Both the position numbers and the translations under genes were made by a program. The notes beneath the pieces were generated by a model. It searched no databases, was not told where the DNA came from, and was given only the letters and a program-made list of their open reading frames with translations. A DNA stretch of 10,677 bases from VBDM01 sp035637655 (GTDB taxonomy: Bacteria; Pseudomonadota; Gammaproteobacteria; Burkholderiales; SG8-39), in NCBI GenBank assembly GCA_035637655.1, contig DASPWT010000146.1:1-10677 (forward strand), read 5' to 3'. Below are positions 1 through 6,119 of the stretch, piece by piece. Each line of letters opens with the position of its first letter. The first letter of the stretch is position 1.

Positions 1-273
1 TGGGCCGCCGGTGACGCAACGAGCCGCGGCGTGCGCCTTGCGCTCATGGCGAAGACCGGCGAGATGGGCTACCCGTCGGCGCTCACCGCGAAGACCTGGG
101 GCTTTTACGACGTGCTCTTCAAGGGCAAGCCTTTCACGTTCCCTCGGCCGTACGGCTCGTACGTGATGGAGCACGTGCTCTTCAAGATTTCCTTCCCCGC
201 CGAGTTTCACGCGCAGACCGCCGTGGAGGCGGCGGTCGAGCTGCATCCGGAGGTCAAAGACCGGCTCGCGCAA
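1..273 (+). pseudogene. prpD: Partial duplicate of 2-methylcitrate dehydratase (prpD), internal fragment
   Basis: Frame 1 from the first base reads WAAGDATSRGVRLAL, then AKTGEMGYPSALTAKTWGFYD, and ends near HPEVKDRLA. This is the middle of PrpD, the 2-methylcitrate dehydratase of the MmgE/PrpD family, and closely follows the E. coli protein as I recall it. After base 270 the PrpD reading stops. The sequence jumps back to the equivalent of its own beginning, shifted by 277 bases, so the next copy is in another frame and a ribosome reading this frame would continue into unrelated out-of-frame residues. Only about 7 of 90 residues differ from the second copy, and most base changes are at third codon positions, so this copy comes from a functional diverged allele or paralogue. 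The 5' part lies outside the window. Family assignment is firm; whether the arrangement is real in the cell or an assembly join is open. Confidence 0.8.
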
Positions 274-547
274 GTCCTGGGCGGCGGGCGACGCGACTTC
301 GCGCGCGGTGCGCCTCGCCCTGATCGCGAAGACCGGAGAGATGGGCTATCCGTCGGTGCTCACCGCCAAGACCTGGGGCTTCTACGACGTGCTGTTTCGC
401 GGCAAACCGTTCCGGTTTCCGCGGCGCTACGGCTCGTACGTGATGGAGAACGTGCTGTTCAAGATCTCCTTCCCGGCCGAATTTCACGCGCAGACCGCCG
501 TGGAGGCGGCGGTCGAGCTGCATCCGGAGGTCAAAGACCGGCTCGCG
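1..547 (+). repeat. Out-of-phase tandem duplication inside prpD (units 1-270 and 278-547)
   Basis: Two direct copies are offset by 277 bases, which is not a multiple of three. By hand alignment, bases 1-204 against 278-481 show about 37 mismatches (around 82% identity), mostly synonymous. Bases 205-270 against 482-547 are identical over 66 bases. At the junction, the end of unit 1 (ctcgcg) runs into caagtcctggg, where a normal prpD would have ...cgcaagtcc, so a few bases of microhomology (about gcgcaag) are shared. The sudden switch from diverged to identical points to recombination or gene conversion between two alleles, or to a chimeric assembly join. The window's first base lies almost exactly at the start of the repeated unit. 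Confidence 0.85.
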
Positions 548-1054
548 GACATCAAGAAGATCGAAATCGTGACGCACGAATCGGCGATCCGCATCATCGA
601 CAAGAAGGGGCCGCTCCACAACCCCGCCGACCGCGACCACTGCATCCAGTACATGGTCGCCGTCGGGCTCGTCAAAGGCAATCTGACCGCCGCCGACTAC
701 GAAGACGACGTCGCCCGGGACCCGCGCATCGACGCGCTGCGCGCCAAGATGGTCTGCATCGAGAGCAAGGCCTACTCGCGCGACTATCTCGATCCAAAAA
801 AACGCTCGATCGCGAACCAACTGCAGATTTTTTTCAGGGACGGAACCAAGACTCGCAAGGTGGCGGTTGAATATCCGCTAGGTCACCGTCGTCGCCGCAA
901 CGAAGGCATTCCCTTGCTCGAAGAGAAATTCCGCAGGAACCTCGACCGCCGCTTTCCGAAGGAACGGCGCGAGTCGATTCTCGAGCTGTGCCGGGATCAG
1001 AAGCGCCTGGAGGCGACGCCGGCCAAGGAATTCGTAGACCTGTTCGTAATCTGA
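272..1054 (+). CDS. prpD: 2-methylcitrate dehydratase PrpD, C-terminal part (5' end disrupted)
   Basis: This frame gives about 260 residues from KSWAAGDATSR to EFVDLFVI and a TGA at 1052-1054, matching roughly the C-terminal 55% of PrpD (about 483 residues in E. coli). Conserved stretches are KTGEMGYPS, YGSYVMENVLFKISFPAEFH, IRIIDKKGPLHNPADRDHCIQ, VEYPLGHRRRR and the terminal DLFVI. PrpD dehydrates 2-methylcitrate to 2-methyl-cis-aconitate in the cytosolic 2-methylcitrate cycle for propionate, without an Fe-S cluster; the E. coli enzyme also has side activity on citrate-type substrates. No start codon or N-terminal half precedes it in frame: upstream lies the out-of-phase copy at 1-270. As drawn, the gene is therefore frameshifted and probably non-functional, unless the duplication is an assembly artefact. 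An internal ATG at 308 exists but falls inside a conserved region and is not a credible start. The 3' end is intact. Its stop and following ribosome-binding region are duplicated in front of acnA. Confidence 0.85.
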   Translation, partial: KSWAAGDATSRAVRLALIAKTGEMGYPSVLTAKTWGFYDVLFRGKPFRFPRRYGSYVMENVLFKISFPAEFHAQTAVEAAVELHPEVKDRLADIKKIEIVTHESAIRIIDKKGPLHNPADRDHCIQYMVAVGLVKGNLTAADYEDDVARDPRIDALRAKMVCIESKAYSRDYLDPKKRSIANQLQIFFRDGTKTRKVAVEYPLGHRRRRNEGIPLLEEKFRRNLDRRFPKERRESILELCRDQKRLEATPAKEFVDLFVI

Positions 1055-1148
1055 AGGACAACACCCAATGTACCGCCGTGGCATCCTGCATCTGATCCCC
1101 GGTCGTCAAAGGCGAATCATGGCCGCGAGCTAGCTTACTATTGAAGCC

Positions 1149-1238
1149 ATGGCGGTGCTACGCATAGCCAAGATGGGCAACCCGGTGCTGCTCAAACCCG
1201 CAGCGCCGATCGGCGATCCGACCGCGCCTGAGAGATAG
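1149..1238 (+). pseudogene. def: Truncated peptide deformylase N-terminus
   Basis: An ATG at 1149 opens a 29-residue reading, MAVLRIAKMGNPVLLKPAAP then IGDPTAPER, ending at TAG 1236-1238. It resembles the first ~30 residues of the betaproteobacterial-type peptide deformylase, which begins with a hydrophobic strand and a (M/Y)GxPxLL(R/K) element before the PTPEL-like helix. Peptide deformylase removes the N-formyl group from new proteins and is about 165-180 residues long. All catalytic motifs (GxGLAAPQ, EGCLS, HExDH) are missing here. The reading stops where the 160-bp repeat copy 1 begins, so the gene was cut by the insertion or rearrangement that brought in the repeat. The rest of def is not found after the other two repeat copies. 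The identification rests on a short N-terminal match and is moderate; it could be a chance resemblance. Confidence 0.5.
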
Positions 1239-1395
1239 GCAAATCAATCCGGCGGCGAAGTCTGAAGGACGGGCCCGCGCGCCGCAATCCCGTGCTTGAA
1301 CCCGTCTCGAATCGCGCGCATGCATCTTATCTTAATTTCGCTCACCTCCTCACCCCCCAAAGGGGAGCGATCGGAGCGGGTTAATGGTAAATTAC
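1239..1395 (+). repeat. Dispersed ~160-bp repeat, copy 1 (most diverged)
   Basis: The copy runs from about aaatcaatccggcggcgaag to ttaatggtaaattac. It shares with the other two copies the blocks aatcaatccgg, gcgcgccgcaatcc, cgcgcgcatgcatcttat, ttaatttcgctcacctcc and gagcgatcggagcgg. Near its right end is an imperfect hairpin: outer arms ctcc and cggag enclose CCCC and GGGG arms with a loop region of roughly ccaaa. The G/C arms are kept in all copies while the loop differs. No protein is convincingly encoded. It abuts the broken def fragment on its left and ends 20 bases before the large lipoprotein start, so the lipoprotein promoter must lie inside or across the repeat. The exact left boundary is uncertain by a few bases. 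Confidence 0.8.
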
Positions 1396-1415
1396 CCACG
1401 TTTTTGCGGAGCGCC

Positions 1416-3752
1416 ATGTACAGAAGATTCCCCCTCGCTGTTCGGCACGTCCTTGTTTGGGCCTTAGCTTCCATTCTCGCTGTTGCTCTGGCGGCTTGCA
1501 GTGGAGGTGGAGGCGGTGGCTCCAACTCGAGTGGGGCTTTTTCTATTAGTCCGACGTCACTAACTTTTACCGCAGCGACCCCTGTCACTACGCCGGGATC
1601 GCAAACGATTACCATTACCGTCAACAGCGGCACAATCTTTTTTAACGTGAGCAGCGCCGGTCCGGTTTCCGTGACTCCATCGTTCCCCGGTGGACCGACT
1701 GGAACGGTGACAGTACAACCGAATGCCGCTTCCGGCCTTTCCCCTGGAACCTATTCGGGCACTGTCACCATTAGTGGATCCAGCGATGCCTTCGGAAACA
1801 ACCCGGTCGCCGGTAGTCCTAAGACAGTCAACTACACCTACACGGTGCCGTCCGACCTTACGGCGACTCCGACCAGTCTGACGTTTGACTACGTGAACGG
1901 CGGCGCGGCGCCGTCGACGCAGGCCCTCAACTTCAGCGACAGCGGCGGCAACAGTTACAGTTGGAGCGCGCAGATTCTATATACGTCCGGCTCCAATTGG
2001 TTGCAGCTAAACGGCGGGAGCACGGCCTCCGGCGCATCGCTGCCCGGCTCGATGACTGTCGGTGTACAGTCGCCGGGATCTCTGGGGACGTATAACGCGA
2101 CCATCCGAATCACCGGCGGCGGCAAAACGCTCGATGTTCCCGTCTCGTTGACGTTTCGGTCGCCGTCGATCTCGGTGTCGCCGTCTTCCATGGCATTCAC
2201 CACGACGGCCGGCACGACAGGTTCGTTAACGGCGCAAACGGCGACGATCAGTGGATCGAACATCGCTTGGACCGCGTCGGCGAACCAATCTTGGGTGCAG
2301 CTCAGTAAAACCTCGGGAACGGGGCCCGATACGTTTACCGTCAATGCCAACGTGACCGGACTTGCGTCCGGCACCTATAACGCGACGGTCACTGTCGCCG
2401 ACACCATCGGCGGTACGCCAAGTACCATCGCGGTGACGCTATATGCGCAACCGCGCCGACTGCGGGTTTCCGACGACGGCGTCGCCTTGGTGAGCGCCGG
2501 AACGACCTCGCGGCTATCGCATACCATCCAGGTCACGGAGAATCTCGGAAGCGCGATTACTTGGAACGCATCGGAAAGCGAAACGTGGTTGACGGTGACC
2601 GCCGGCGGCACCACTCCTGGCAGCCTCACGATCAACGCCGATCCTACCGGCCTGACTCCGGAGCAAATCTATACCACGACCGTCACGGTAACCTCGCCCG
2701 ATACGGCCAACACCGAAACCGTGAAAGTCGGTTTCTACGTGAGCGCCTCGACGCCATCGGCGTCGCAGACCGTTACCATTTCGTCGATTTACGCCAACGT
2801 GATTGCCGATCCCATTCGTCCGTATGTATACATTACCAACGAGTTCGCCTGCAGCGCGGGCACGAACGGAAACAACACGATCGGTATCTACAACGTTTAT
2901 ACCGGTGCGAGCGTCGGCACGATGACCGGGCAATCCGGCGCGGCGTTGAGCGAAATGGCGGTGAGCAGCGACGGCAGCACGCTGTTCGTGCTCGATTCGG
3001 CGACGGGGGAAATCGACACGTTCAATCTCGACACGCAGGCGGCGGGCGCGGTCATCGATCCATTGGGTTCGTCCGCGCTCACGGGTTGCGCCGGATTGAG
3101 CTATGCGCGTATCAACGGCCGCGCGTTCTTGCTGACCAGTGCGCGGCACATTATCGACGTCCAAACCGCCACCAGTCCGGGTAACTTTACGCAGCCAGTC
3201 GGCGCGACGTCGCTGAAGTTGATCGCCGCCAGCGGTGACGGCAGTAGCTTGTATGCCATCGATTTCGACGGCAACCTCATGCGCTACTCGATGACGCACG
3301 ATTCGTTGTTGTCGCAAACGTCCGTCACGCGCACGCACCTTGTGACGAAGAACCTGAGCCTGGCCGAGACCGATTTGGCGGTGAATGCGTCCGGCTCGCG
3401 CGTCTACGTGTCCGATCCGGTGTCGGCCTCGACCGGTATCTATACGTTCGACGGCACGACGCTCAATAGCACACCGACGCTGCCGGGTTCGGGTTTCAAC
3501 GGGAACGTTGAGGTCGGTCCGACCGGCAAGCTGTATACCGGTGAAGGTATCACGGGGGGTTCGGCCACGGATCTTTGGGTGTACGACGAATTCGGCACAA
3601 GCGCGGGCACTCACAATCTGCCGTTCCTGTCGTTTGATAGGCAGCTTGTCCTGTCCGGCGACGGCGTGCGCATCGTCGAGCTTGGCTTCGTCCCTAGCGG
3701 CGGTGGTGAGGCGACTCAGACGCAACTCGGTTTCGTCACGACCACGCCGTAA
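1416..3752 (+). CDS. Large lipoprotein with Ig-like (BACON-type) repeats and a C-terminal beta-propeller
   Basis: The protein has 778 residues. The start at 1416 is chosen because it gives a clean lipoprotein signal (MYRRFPLAVRHVLVW..LAVALAAC, lipidated Cys28) preceded by GGAG at 1408-1411; upstream in-frame codons read through the repeat. A glycine/serine linker follows the cysteine. About four Ig-like, BACON-type beta-sandwich repeats then run at roughly 41-144, 146-248, 250-344 and 346-443. They show the recurring xxVSPxSLxF opening, a central WL/WV (NWLQL, SWVQL, TWLTV) and a GTYNATV-like closing strand. From about residue 455 to the end the pattern changes to short blades such as VYITNEFAC, AVSSDGSTLFVLDSATGEIDTFNLD and DGSSLYAIDFDGNLMRYS, typical of a YVTN/WD-like beta-propeller. 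I see no enzyme active site. The likely role is binding or adhesion at the outer membrane or cell surface; this is inference. It is monocistronic, with a strong terminator 24 bases after the stop. Confidence 0.85.
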   Translation: MYRRFPLAVRHVLVWALASILAVALAACSGGGGGGSNSSGAFSISPTSLTFTAATPVTTPGSQTITITVNSGTIFFNVSSAGPVSVTPSFPGGPTGTVTVQPNAASGLSPGTYSGTVTISGSSDAFGNNPVAGSPKTVNYTYTVPSDLTATPTSLTFDYVNGGAAPSTQALNFSDSGGNSYSWSAQILYTSGSNWLQLNGGSTASGASLPGSMTVGVQSPGSLGTYNATIRITGGGKTLDVPVSLTFRSPSISVSPSSMAFTTTAGTTGSLTAQTATISGSNIAWTASANQSWVQLSKTSGTGPDTFTVNANVTGLASGTYNATVTVADTIGGTPSTIAVTLYAQPRRLRVSDDGVALVSAGTTSRLSHTIQVTENLGSAITWNASESETWLTVTAGGTTPGSLTINADPTGLTPEQIYTTTVTVTSPDTANTETVKVGFYVSASTPSASQTVTISSIYANVIADPIRPYVYITNEFACSAGTNGNNTIGIYNVYTGASVGTMTGQSGAALSEMAVSSDGSTLFVLDSATGEIDTFNLDTQAAGAVIDPLGSSALTGCAGLSYARINGRAFLLTSARHIIDVQTATSPGNFTQPVGATSLKLIAASGDGSSLYAIDFDGNLMRYSMTHDSLLSQTSVTRTHLVTKNLSLAETDLAVNASGSRVYVSDPVSASTGIYTFDGTTLNSTPTLPGSGFNGNVEVGPTGKLYTGEGITGGSATDLWVYDEFGTSAGTHNLPFLSFDRQLVLSGDGVRIVELGFVPSGGGEATQTQLGFVTTTP

Positions 3753-3776
3753 CGCAACGTTGTCACGAAGCAATAG

Positions 3777-3806
3777 CCAAAGGCCGCGTCAGCGGCCTTT
3801 GGTTTT
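3777..3806 (+). terminator. Rho-independent terminator after the large lipoprotein gene
   Basis: A perfect 11-bp stem (ccaaaggccgc at 3777-3787 and gcggcctttgg at 3792-3802) with a 4-base loop gtca is followed by TTTT. It begins 24 bases after the stop codon of the lipoprotein gene and reads in the same direction. Confidence 0.92.
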
Positions 3807-3934
3807 CGTGCCCGTCCGCACCTCGACGCCGTGGTGGTCGCTGCCGGACTTTGGCGTCACGCGAAGGCTGGGGCTCGCGCGCAGGCCGCCGGTGGCCACC
3901 GAGTTGCGGGTGGTGGCGAGGAAGGCGCCCGCGT

Positions 3935-3959
3935 AAAGCCGCCTTCGGTCAGGCTTTTT
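3935..3959. terminator. Possible bidirectional terminator between convergent genes
   Basis: AAAGCC (3935-3940) pairs with GGCTTT (3952-3957), and an inner CC..GG pair flanks a ttc loop. A run of five T follows on the plus strand and a short T run on the minus strand. It lies 17 bases beyond the stop of the minus-strand periplasmic protein gene, so it most likely ends that transcript and blocks read-through from the left. The stem is short and has mismatches. The rest of 3807-3976 holds no gene I can support. Confidence 0.4.
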
Positions 3960-3976
3960 CAGACTACTCAACCGTC

Positions 3977-4729
3977 TTAACGACTTACTATACCGTAATA
4001 CTTTGCAAGCGCTTCTGTCGCGTGTTCACGGACGCGACGTGCGTCAGCCTTTTCACTTACCTCCTGGAGGAGAGCTACATATTTGTCATTTTTTGAGCTG
4101 GCCAAGGCTTTTGCCTGCCAAGCGACGGAATCGCTACGCTCCCGGTCGTTCAGATCGGTTCTTGCATAATTGGTACGCAACTTCTGCGCCAAAAGCTCCA
4201 GCAAAATATCGTCCTTGGAATCGAAATAGACTCTCTTTGCACCCACACGCTGCAATAGCAAATCATCGGATCGCAGCATATTCGCAACTCGATTCACGTT
4301 GTCGCTAAACTTCGGGTCGAAAGAGCCACGATTCGAAATGATGGGATTCCACTTGTTGTAATCCGCAAGGTCCTGCAATGCGACACGCGCAAATCTGTCA
4401 TAACCGGCGTCCCCGAGGAATTTTTTTATCGTTGGCTCGTATTTGGTTTGGCCCGAGAAACCAAGTGAGCGAATGTACCTGGCAACCCGGTTCCTTTCGT
4501 TCCTGTTGTCCCGGCTCGCGTCGGCATCCTCCAATAGACGCCGTTCGACAATATCGAACAAACGAGTATCGGAAAGACCCATCCAAGAAAATGTATCGGC
4601 AGCGTCAGAGTGAAGGTTCTTCGCCCCGCTGAATATCTGGATATAACGCTGCGTATCGTCTTCAACCGAAGCGGCAACGGCAATATTGGAGAAAATCAGC
4701 GATGCAAAAAATGCAAGGACAAACCGCAT
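3977..4729 (-). CDS. Exported helical-repeat (HEAT-like) protein, function unknown
   Basis: The protein has 250 residues. The N-terminus MRFVLAFFASLIFSNIAVAAS is a Sec signal peptide with likely cleavage after AVA (residue 19), so the mature protein should be periplasmic. The rest is predicted mostly alpha-helical, with helix pairs such as DTRLFDIVERRLLED, ARVALQDLADYN, ILLELLAQKLRTNY and the C-terminal KYVALLQEVSEKADARRVREHATEALAKYYG. The last has the look of a HEAT-type repeat. It has no catalytic motif that I recognise and no lipobox. Start choice: GGAGG (plus-strand 4738-4742) lies 8 bases before the ATG at 4729 but only 2 bases before an ATG at 4735, so 4729 is preferred. It is convergent with the large lipoprotein and its codon use is clearly less GC-rich than acnA. 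It may be a scaffold or stress-related periplasmic protein, but nothing here decides that. Confidence 0.8.
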   Translation of the reverse strand: MRFVLAFFASLIFSNIAVAASVEDDTQRYIQIFSGAKNLHSDAADTFSWMGLSDTRLFDIVERRLLEDADASRDNRNERNRVARYIRSLGFSGQTKYEPTIKKFLGDAGYDRFARVALQDLADYNKWNPIISNRGSFDPKFSDNVNRVANMLRSDDLLLQRVGAKRVYFDSKDDILLELLAQKLRTNYARTDLNDRERSDSVAWQAKALASSKNDKYVALLQEVSEKADARRVREHATEALAKYYGIVSR

Positions 4730-4737
4730 TGTCATAT

Positions 4738-4742
4738 CCTCC
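4738..4742 (-). promoter_or_regulatory. Shine-Dalgarno site fixing the start of the HEAT-like protein
   Basis: On the minus strand GGAGG precedes two in-frame ATGs. The spacing is 2 bases to the ATG at 4735 and 8 bases to the ATG at 4729. Only the second spacing is normal, so translation should begin with MRFVLAFF. Confidence 0.75.
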
Positions 4743-4878
4743 AATAAGTGAATATTCTTATGCGCGTCAGCCTGTTCGCACAAGGAGCGCGCGTGCGGGC
4801 ATTCTACCGCGCCGGTGCGCGTCCGCGCGCGAGCCCTGGCGCCGGATTTTTTCGCTGGGCAGCTCCGGGGACGCCAAT

Positions 4879-5039
4879 GATGGATAAGAGAATCAATCCG
4901 GCCGCGAAATCGGAACGGCCCGCCGGCGCGCCGCAATCCGGTGCTTAAACCCGCGCCGGACCGCGCGCATGCATCTTATGTTAATTTCGCTCACCTCCGC
5001 ACCCCACGGGGGGAGCGATCGGAGCGGGTTAATGGTAAA
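4879..5039 (+). repeat. Dispersed ~160-bp repeat, copy 2
   Basis: The copy starts at gatggataagagaatcaatc and ends at ggttaatggtaaa. It is nearly identical to copy 3 over about 161 bases; the few differences are cgcgccg/cgtgccg, the loop of the C/G hairpin (cccacgggg here) and the last dozen bases. It is in the same orientation as copies 1 and 3. The left flank, 4743-4878, is GC-rich (many gcgcg runs) and unlike the adjoining minus-strand gene; I recognise nothing in it. The right flank, 5040-5164, also holds no supported gene. Confidence 0.88.
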
Positions 5040-5164
5040 ACTTGATCGGCGGGACGAACACCAACTCTCCAACACCCAGTGCCTCGCTTTCAGTCCGTCG
5101 AGTGCTTGATCCAGCCCCACCACTATCGAGATCGTCGCGCCGTAGCACGCGCAGTCCTGATGCT

Positions 5165-5193
5165 AGGCCGCCCGCAAACCGGGCGGCCTTTTT
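5165..5193 (+). terminator. Strong rho-independent terminator without an identified upstream gene
   Basis: A perfect 10-bp stem (aggccgcccg 5165-5174, cgggcggcct 5180-5189) with a caaac loop leads into TTTTT. It is orientated for plus-strand transcription, yet the plus strand between repeat copy 2 and this site (5040-5164) contains no gene I recognise. It may be left over from a lost gene, or end a short transcript that starts in or near the repeat. It could also shield the minus-strand lipoprotein gene (stop at 5218) from opposing transcription. Confidence 0.9.
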
Positions 5194-5217
5194 ATTGTCG
5201 AGCCTGATCCCAATTCT

Positions 5218-5748
5218 TCATTGATGTAATGTGATCTGGCCGCCTCCCAACGTTCCGGAATTGTGATACCCATCGAAGACGCCGCCAGACAAAGAAATCG
5301 TGAAAATGTCTTCCTTGCTGGGGCCCTTTTGACCGAGATCCTGGATCTGTATGTCAAAAGTACCGCCAGGGCCTAGGTTTTGCGGTTGAGGCGTGTAATC
5401 TCCGGTGTAGCGTCCGTCCCCGAAGATCGCATCAAAAAACTCACAGCTCACGAAGGGGGGGCCAATAACTAAGGCGTTGGGTACACCATGGAAGGAAATC
5501 TTCTGTGGTTTTCCATTCTGGTCGGTGACCGTGTCGTTGTATTGCAAACTGCCTCTTATCCCTACGACCCCGTCTCCCAAATTTTCACAGTGAAAAATGA
5601 ACCCGAAGTGAGCCTTCCTGTTCGGGTCGCTAGCCGATACAATCCAACCCCCGCCGGTAAAATCCTCGCAACTGGTGAGCACCAGCACCAACATGAAAAG
5701 ACCTACCCCGCCCAAGATTCTCTTGATCATCAAGTTTCTCTTGTTCAT
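5218..5748 (-). CDS. Small lipoprotein with a GGGW-type beta domain, function unknown
   Basis: The protein has 176 residues. The N-terminus MNKRNLMIKRILGG, then a hydrophobic run LFMLVLVLTSC, is a lipoprotein signal with the lipidated cysteine at residue 27 followed by Glu-Asp; Asp at +2 is not seen, so outer-membrane sorting is expected. The mature part opens with TGGGWIVSASDPNRKAHFGF and continues with beta-strand-rich segments (SLQYNDTVTDQNGKPQKISF, FFDAIFGDGRYTGDY, FTISLSGGVFDGYHNSGTLG). This resembles the GGGW...FGF...G.L.Y.D domain found in bacterial secreted proteins, sometimes next to collagen-like or Ig-like modules; that match is from memory. No catalytic residues are evident. Start: AAGGAGG (plus-strand 5755-5761) lies 6 bases upstream, which favours this ATG over the second one at 5730. 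The gene lies alone between repeat copies 2 and 3, in relatively AT-rich DNA. Confidence 0.82.
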   Translation of the reverse strand: MNKRNLMIKRILGGVGLFMLVLVLTSCEDFTGGGWIVSASDPNRKAHFGFIFHCENLGDGVVGIRGSLQYNDTVTDQNGKPQKISFHGVPNALVIGPPFVSCEFFDAIFGDGRYTGDYTPQPQNLGPGGTFDIQIQDLGQKGPSKEDIFTISLSGGVFDGYHNSGTLGGGQITLHQ

Positions 5749-5754
5749 CGAACT

Positions 5755-5761
5755 CCTCCTT
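5755..5761 (-). promoter_or_regulatory. Near-consensus Shine-Dalgarno for the small lipoprotein
   Basis: On the minus strand AAGGAGG sits 6 bases before the ATG at 5748. This fixes the start at MNKRNLMIKR rather than at the internal Met7. Confidence 0.85.
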
Positions 5762-5795
5762 TTCTTGCGATTAAACGCGCAAAGCCGTCATATAA

Positions 5796-5807
5796 ATCTG
5801 AACAGAT
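5796..5807. promoter_or_regulatory. Short inverted repeat upstream of the small lipoprotein
   Basis: ATCTG-AA-CAGAT, a 5+2+5 inverted repeat, lies about 50 bases upstream of the minus-strand start codon. It is within reach of a promoter, so an operator is possible, but a repeat this short can arise by chance. Confidence 0.25.
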
Positions 5808-5851
5808 CTTACTCCCAGATTGTTTGACTCATGAAAAATGGGACAGGCTGC

Positions 5852-5870
5852 TTTTCAAAGTCTTTGAAAA
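5852..5870. promoter_or_regulatory. 9-bp perfect palindrome upstream of the small lipoprotein
   Basis: ttttcaaag at 5852-5860 is the reverse complement of ctttgaaaa at 5862-5870, with a single central base. It sits about 105 bases upstream of the minus-strand lipoprotein start in otherwise non-coding DNA (5762-5950). It may be a transcription factor operator. It could also be a weak hairpin, since A/T runs flank it on both sides. No matching second copy was seen in the window. Confidence 0.35.
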
Positions 5871-5950
5871 ACCGAGCTGCCGCCAATTCTGCCTCAACCG
5901 AAAAGTAGCCTTGCCCCCTTTTTGCCGCCTTGCTCAAGTTGGCGGTCCCA

Positions 5951-6116
5951 GATGGATAAGAGAATCAATCCGGCCGCGAAATCGGAACGGCCCGCCGGCG
6001 TGCCGCAATCCGGTGCTTAAACCCGCGCCGGACCGCGCGCATGCATCTTATGTTAATTTCGCTCACCTCCGCACCCCCCGGGGGGGAGCGATCGGAGCGG
6101 CTTAGTGGTAAATTAC
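5951..6116 (+). repeat. Dispersed ~160-bp repeat, copy 3
   Basis: The copy starts at gatggataagagaatcaatc and ends at cttagtggtaaattac. It is about 96% identical to copy 2 and shares its last bases (taaattac) with copy 1. The hairpin at 6067-6096 has outer ctccg/cggag arms around cccccc/gggggg. Directly to the right is a transposase C-terminal relic, which supports a history of insertion at this spot. Confidence 0.88.
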
Positions 6117-6119
6117 TGA

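Noticed and set aside
31..870. A single 279-residue protein from 31 to 870
   Set aside because: Only residues up to about base 270 match PrpD; beyond that the frame is an out-of-frame reading of the second copy, with Arg-rich low-quality sequence.
1068..1133. 21-residue ORF starting at the ATG behind the prpD stop
   Set aside because: It has a ribosome-binding site, but that site belongs to the duplicated prpD-acnA junction. The peptide is very short and matches nothing I know, so it is more likely a leftover start codon joined to foreign sequence.
2514..3773. 419-residue minus-strand open frame across the large lipoprotein gene
   Set aside because: It is antisense to a clear lipoprotein with repeat structure, its composition is dominated by Arg/Gly/Asp, and it begins inside the region before the terminator with no ribosome-binding site.
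3789..3971. 60-residue minus-strand ORF between the convergent genes
   Set aside because: It ends inside the loop of the strong terminator, has no ribosome-binding site, and its start lies just past the end of the periplasmic protein gene; no motif is visible.
1239..6116. Conserved ~45-residue minus-strand peptide (SEINIRCMRA...) readable in all three repeat copies
   Set aside because: Copy 1 differs from the others by many amino-acid-changing substitutions, and no shared start codon or ribosome-binding site lies inside the repeat; the N-terminal extensions differ in each copy. Conservation is explained by the DNA repeat itself.
1239..6116. Integron attC sites between gene cassettes
   Set aside because: The repeats do not show clear GTTRRRY/RYYYAAC core sites, the genes face different directions, and no tyrosine integrase is present.
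1239..6116. CRISPR array
   Set aside because: Only three copies of about 160 bases with kilobase intervals; no short regular repeats or spacers and no cas genes.
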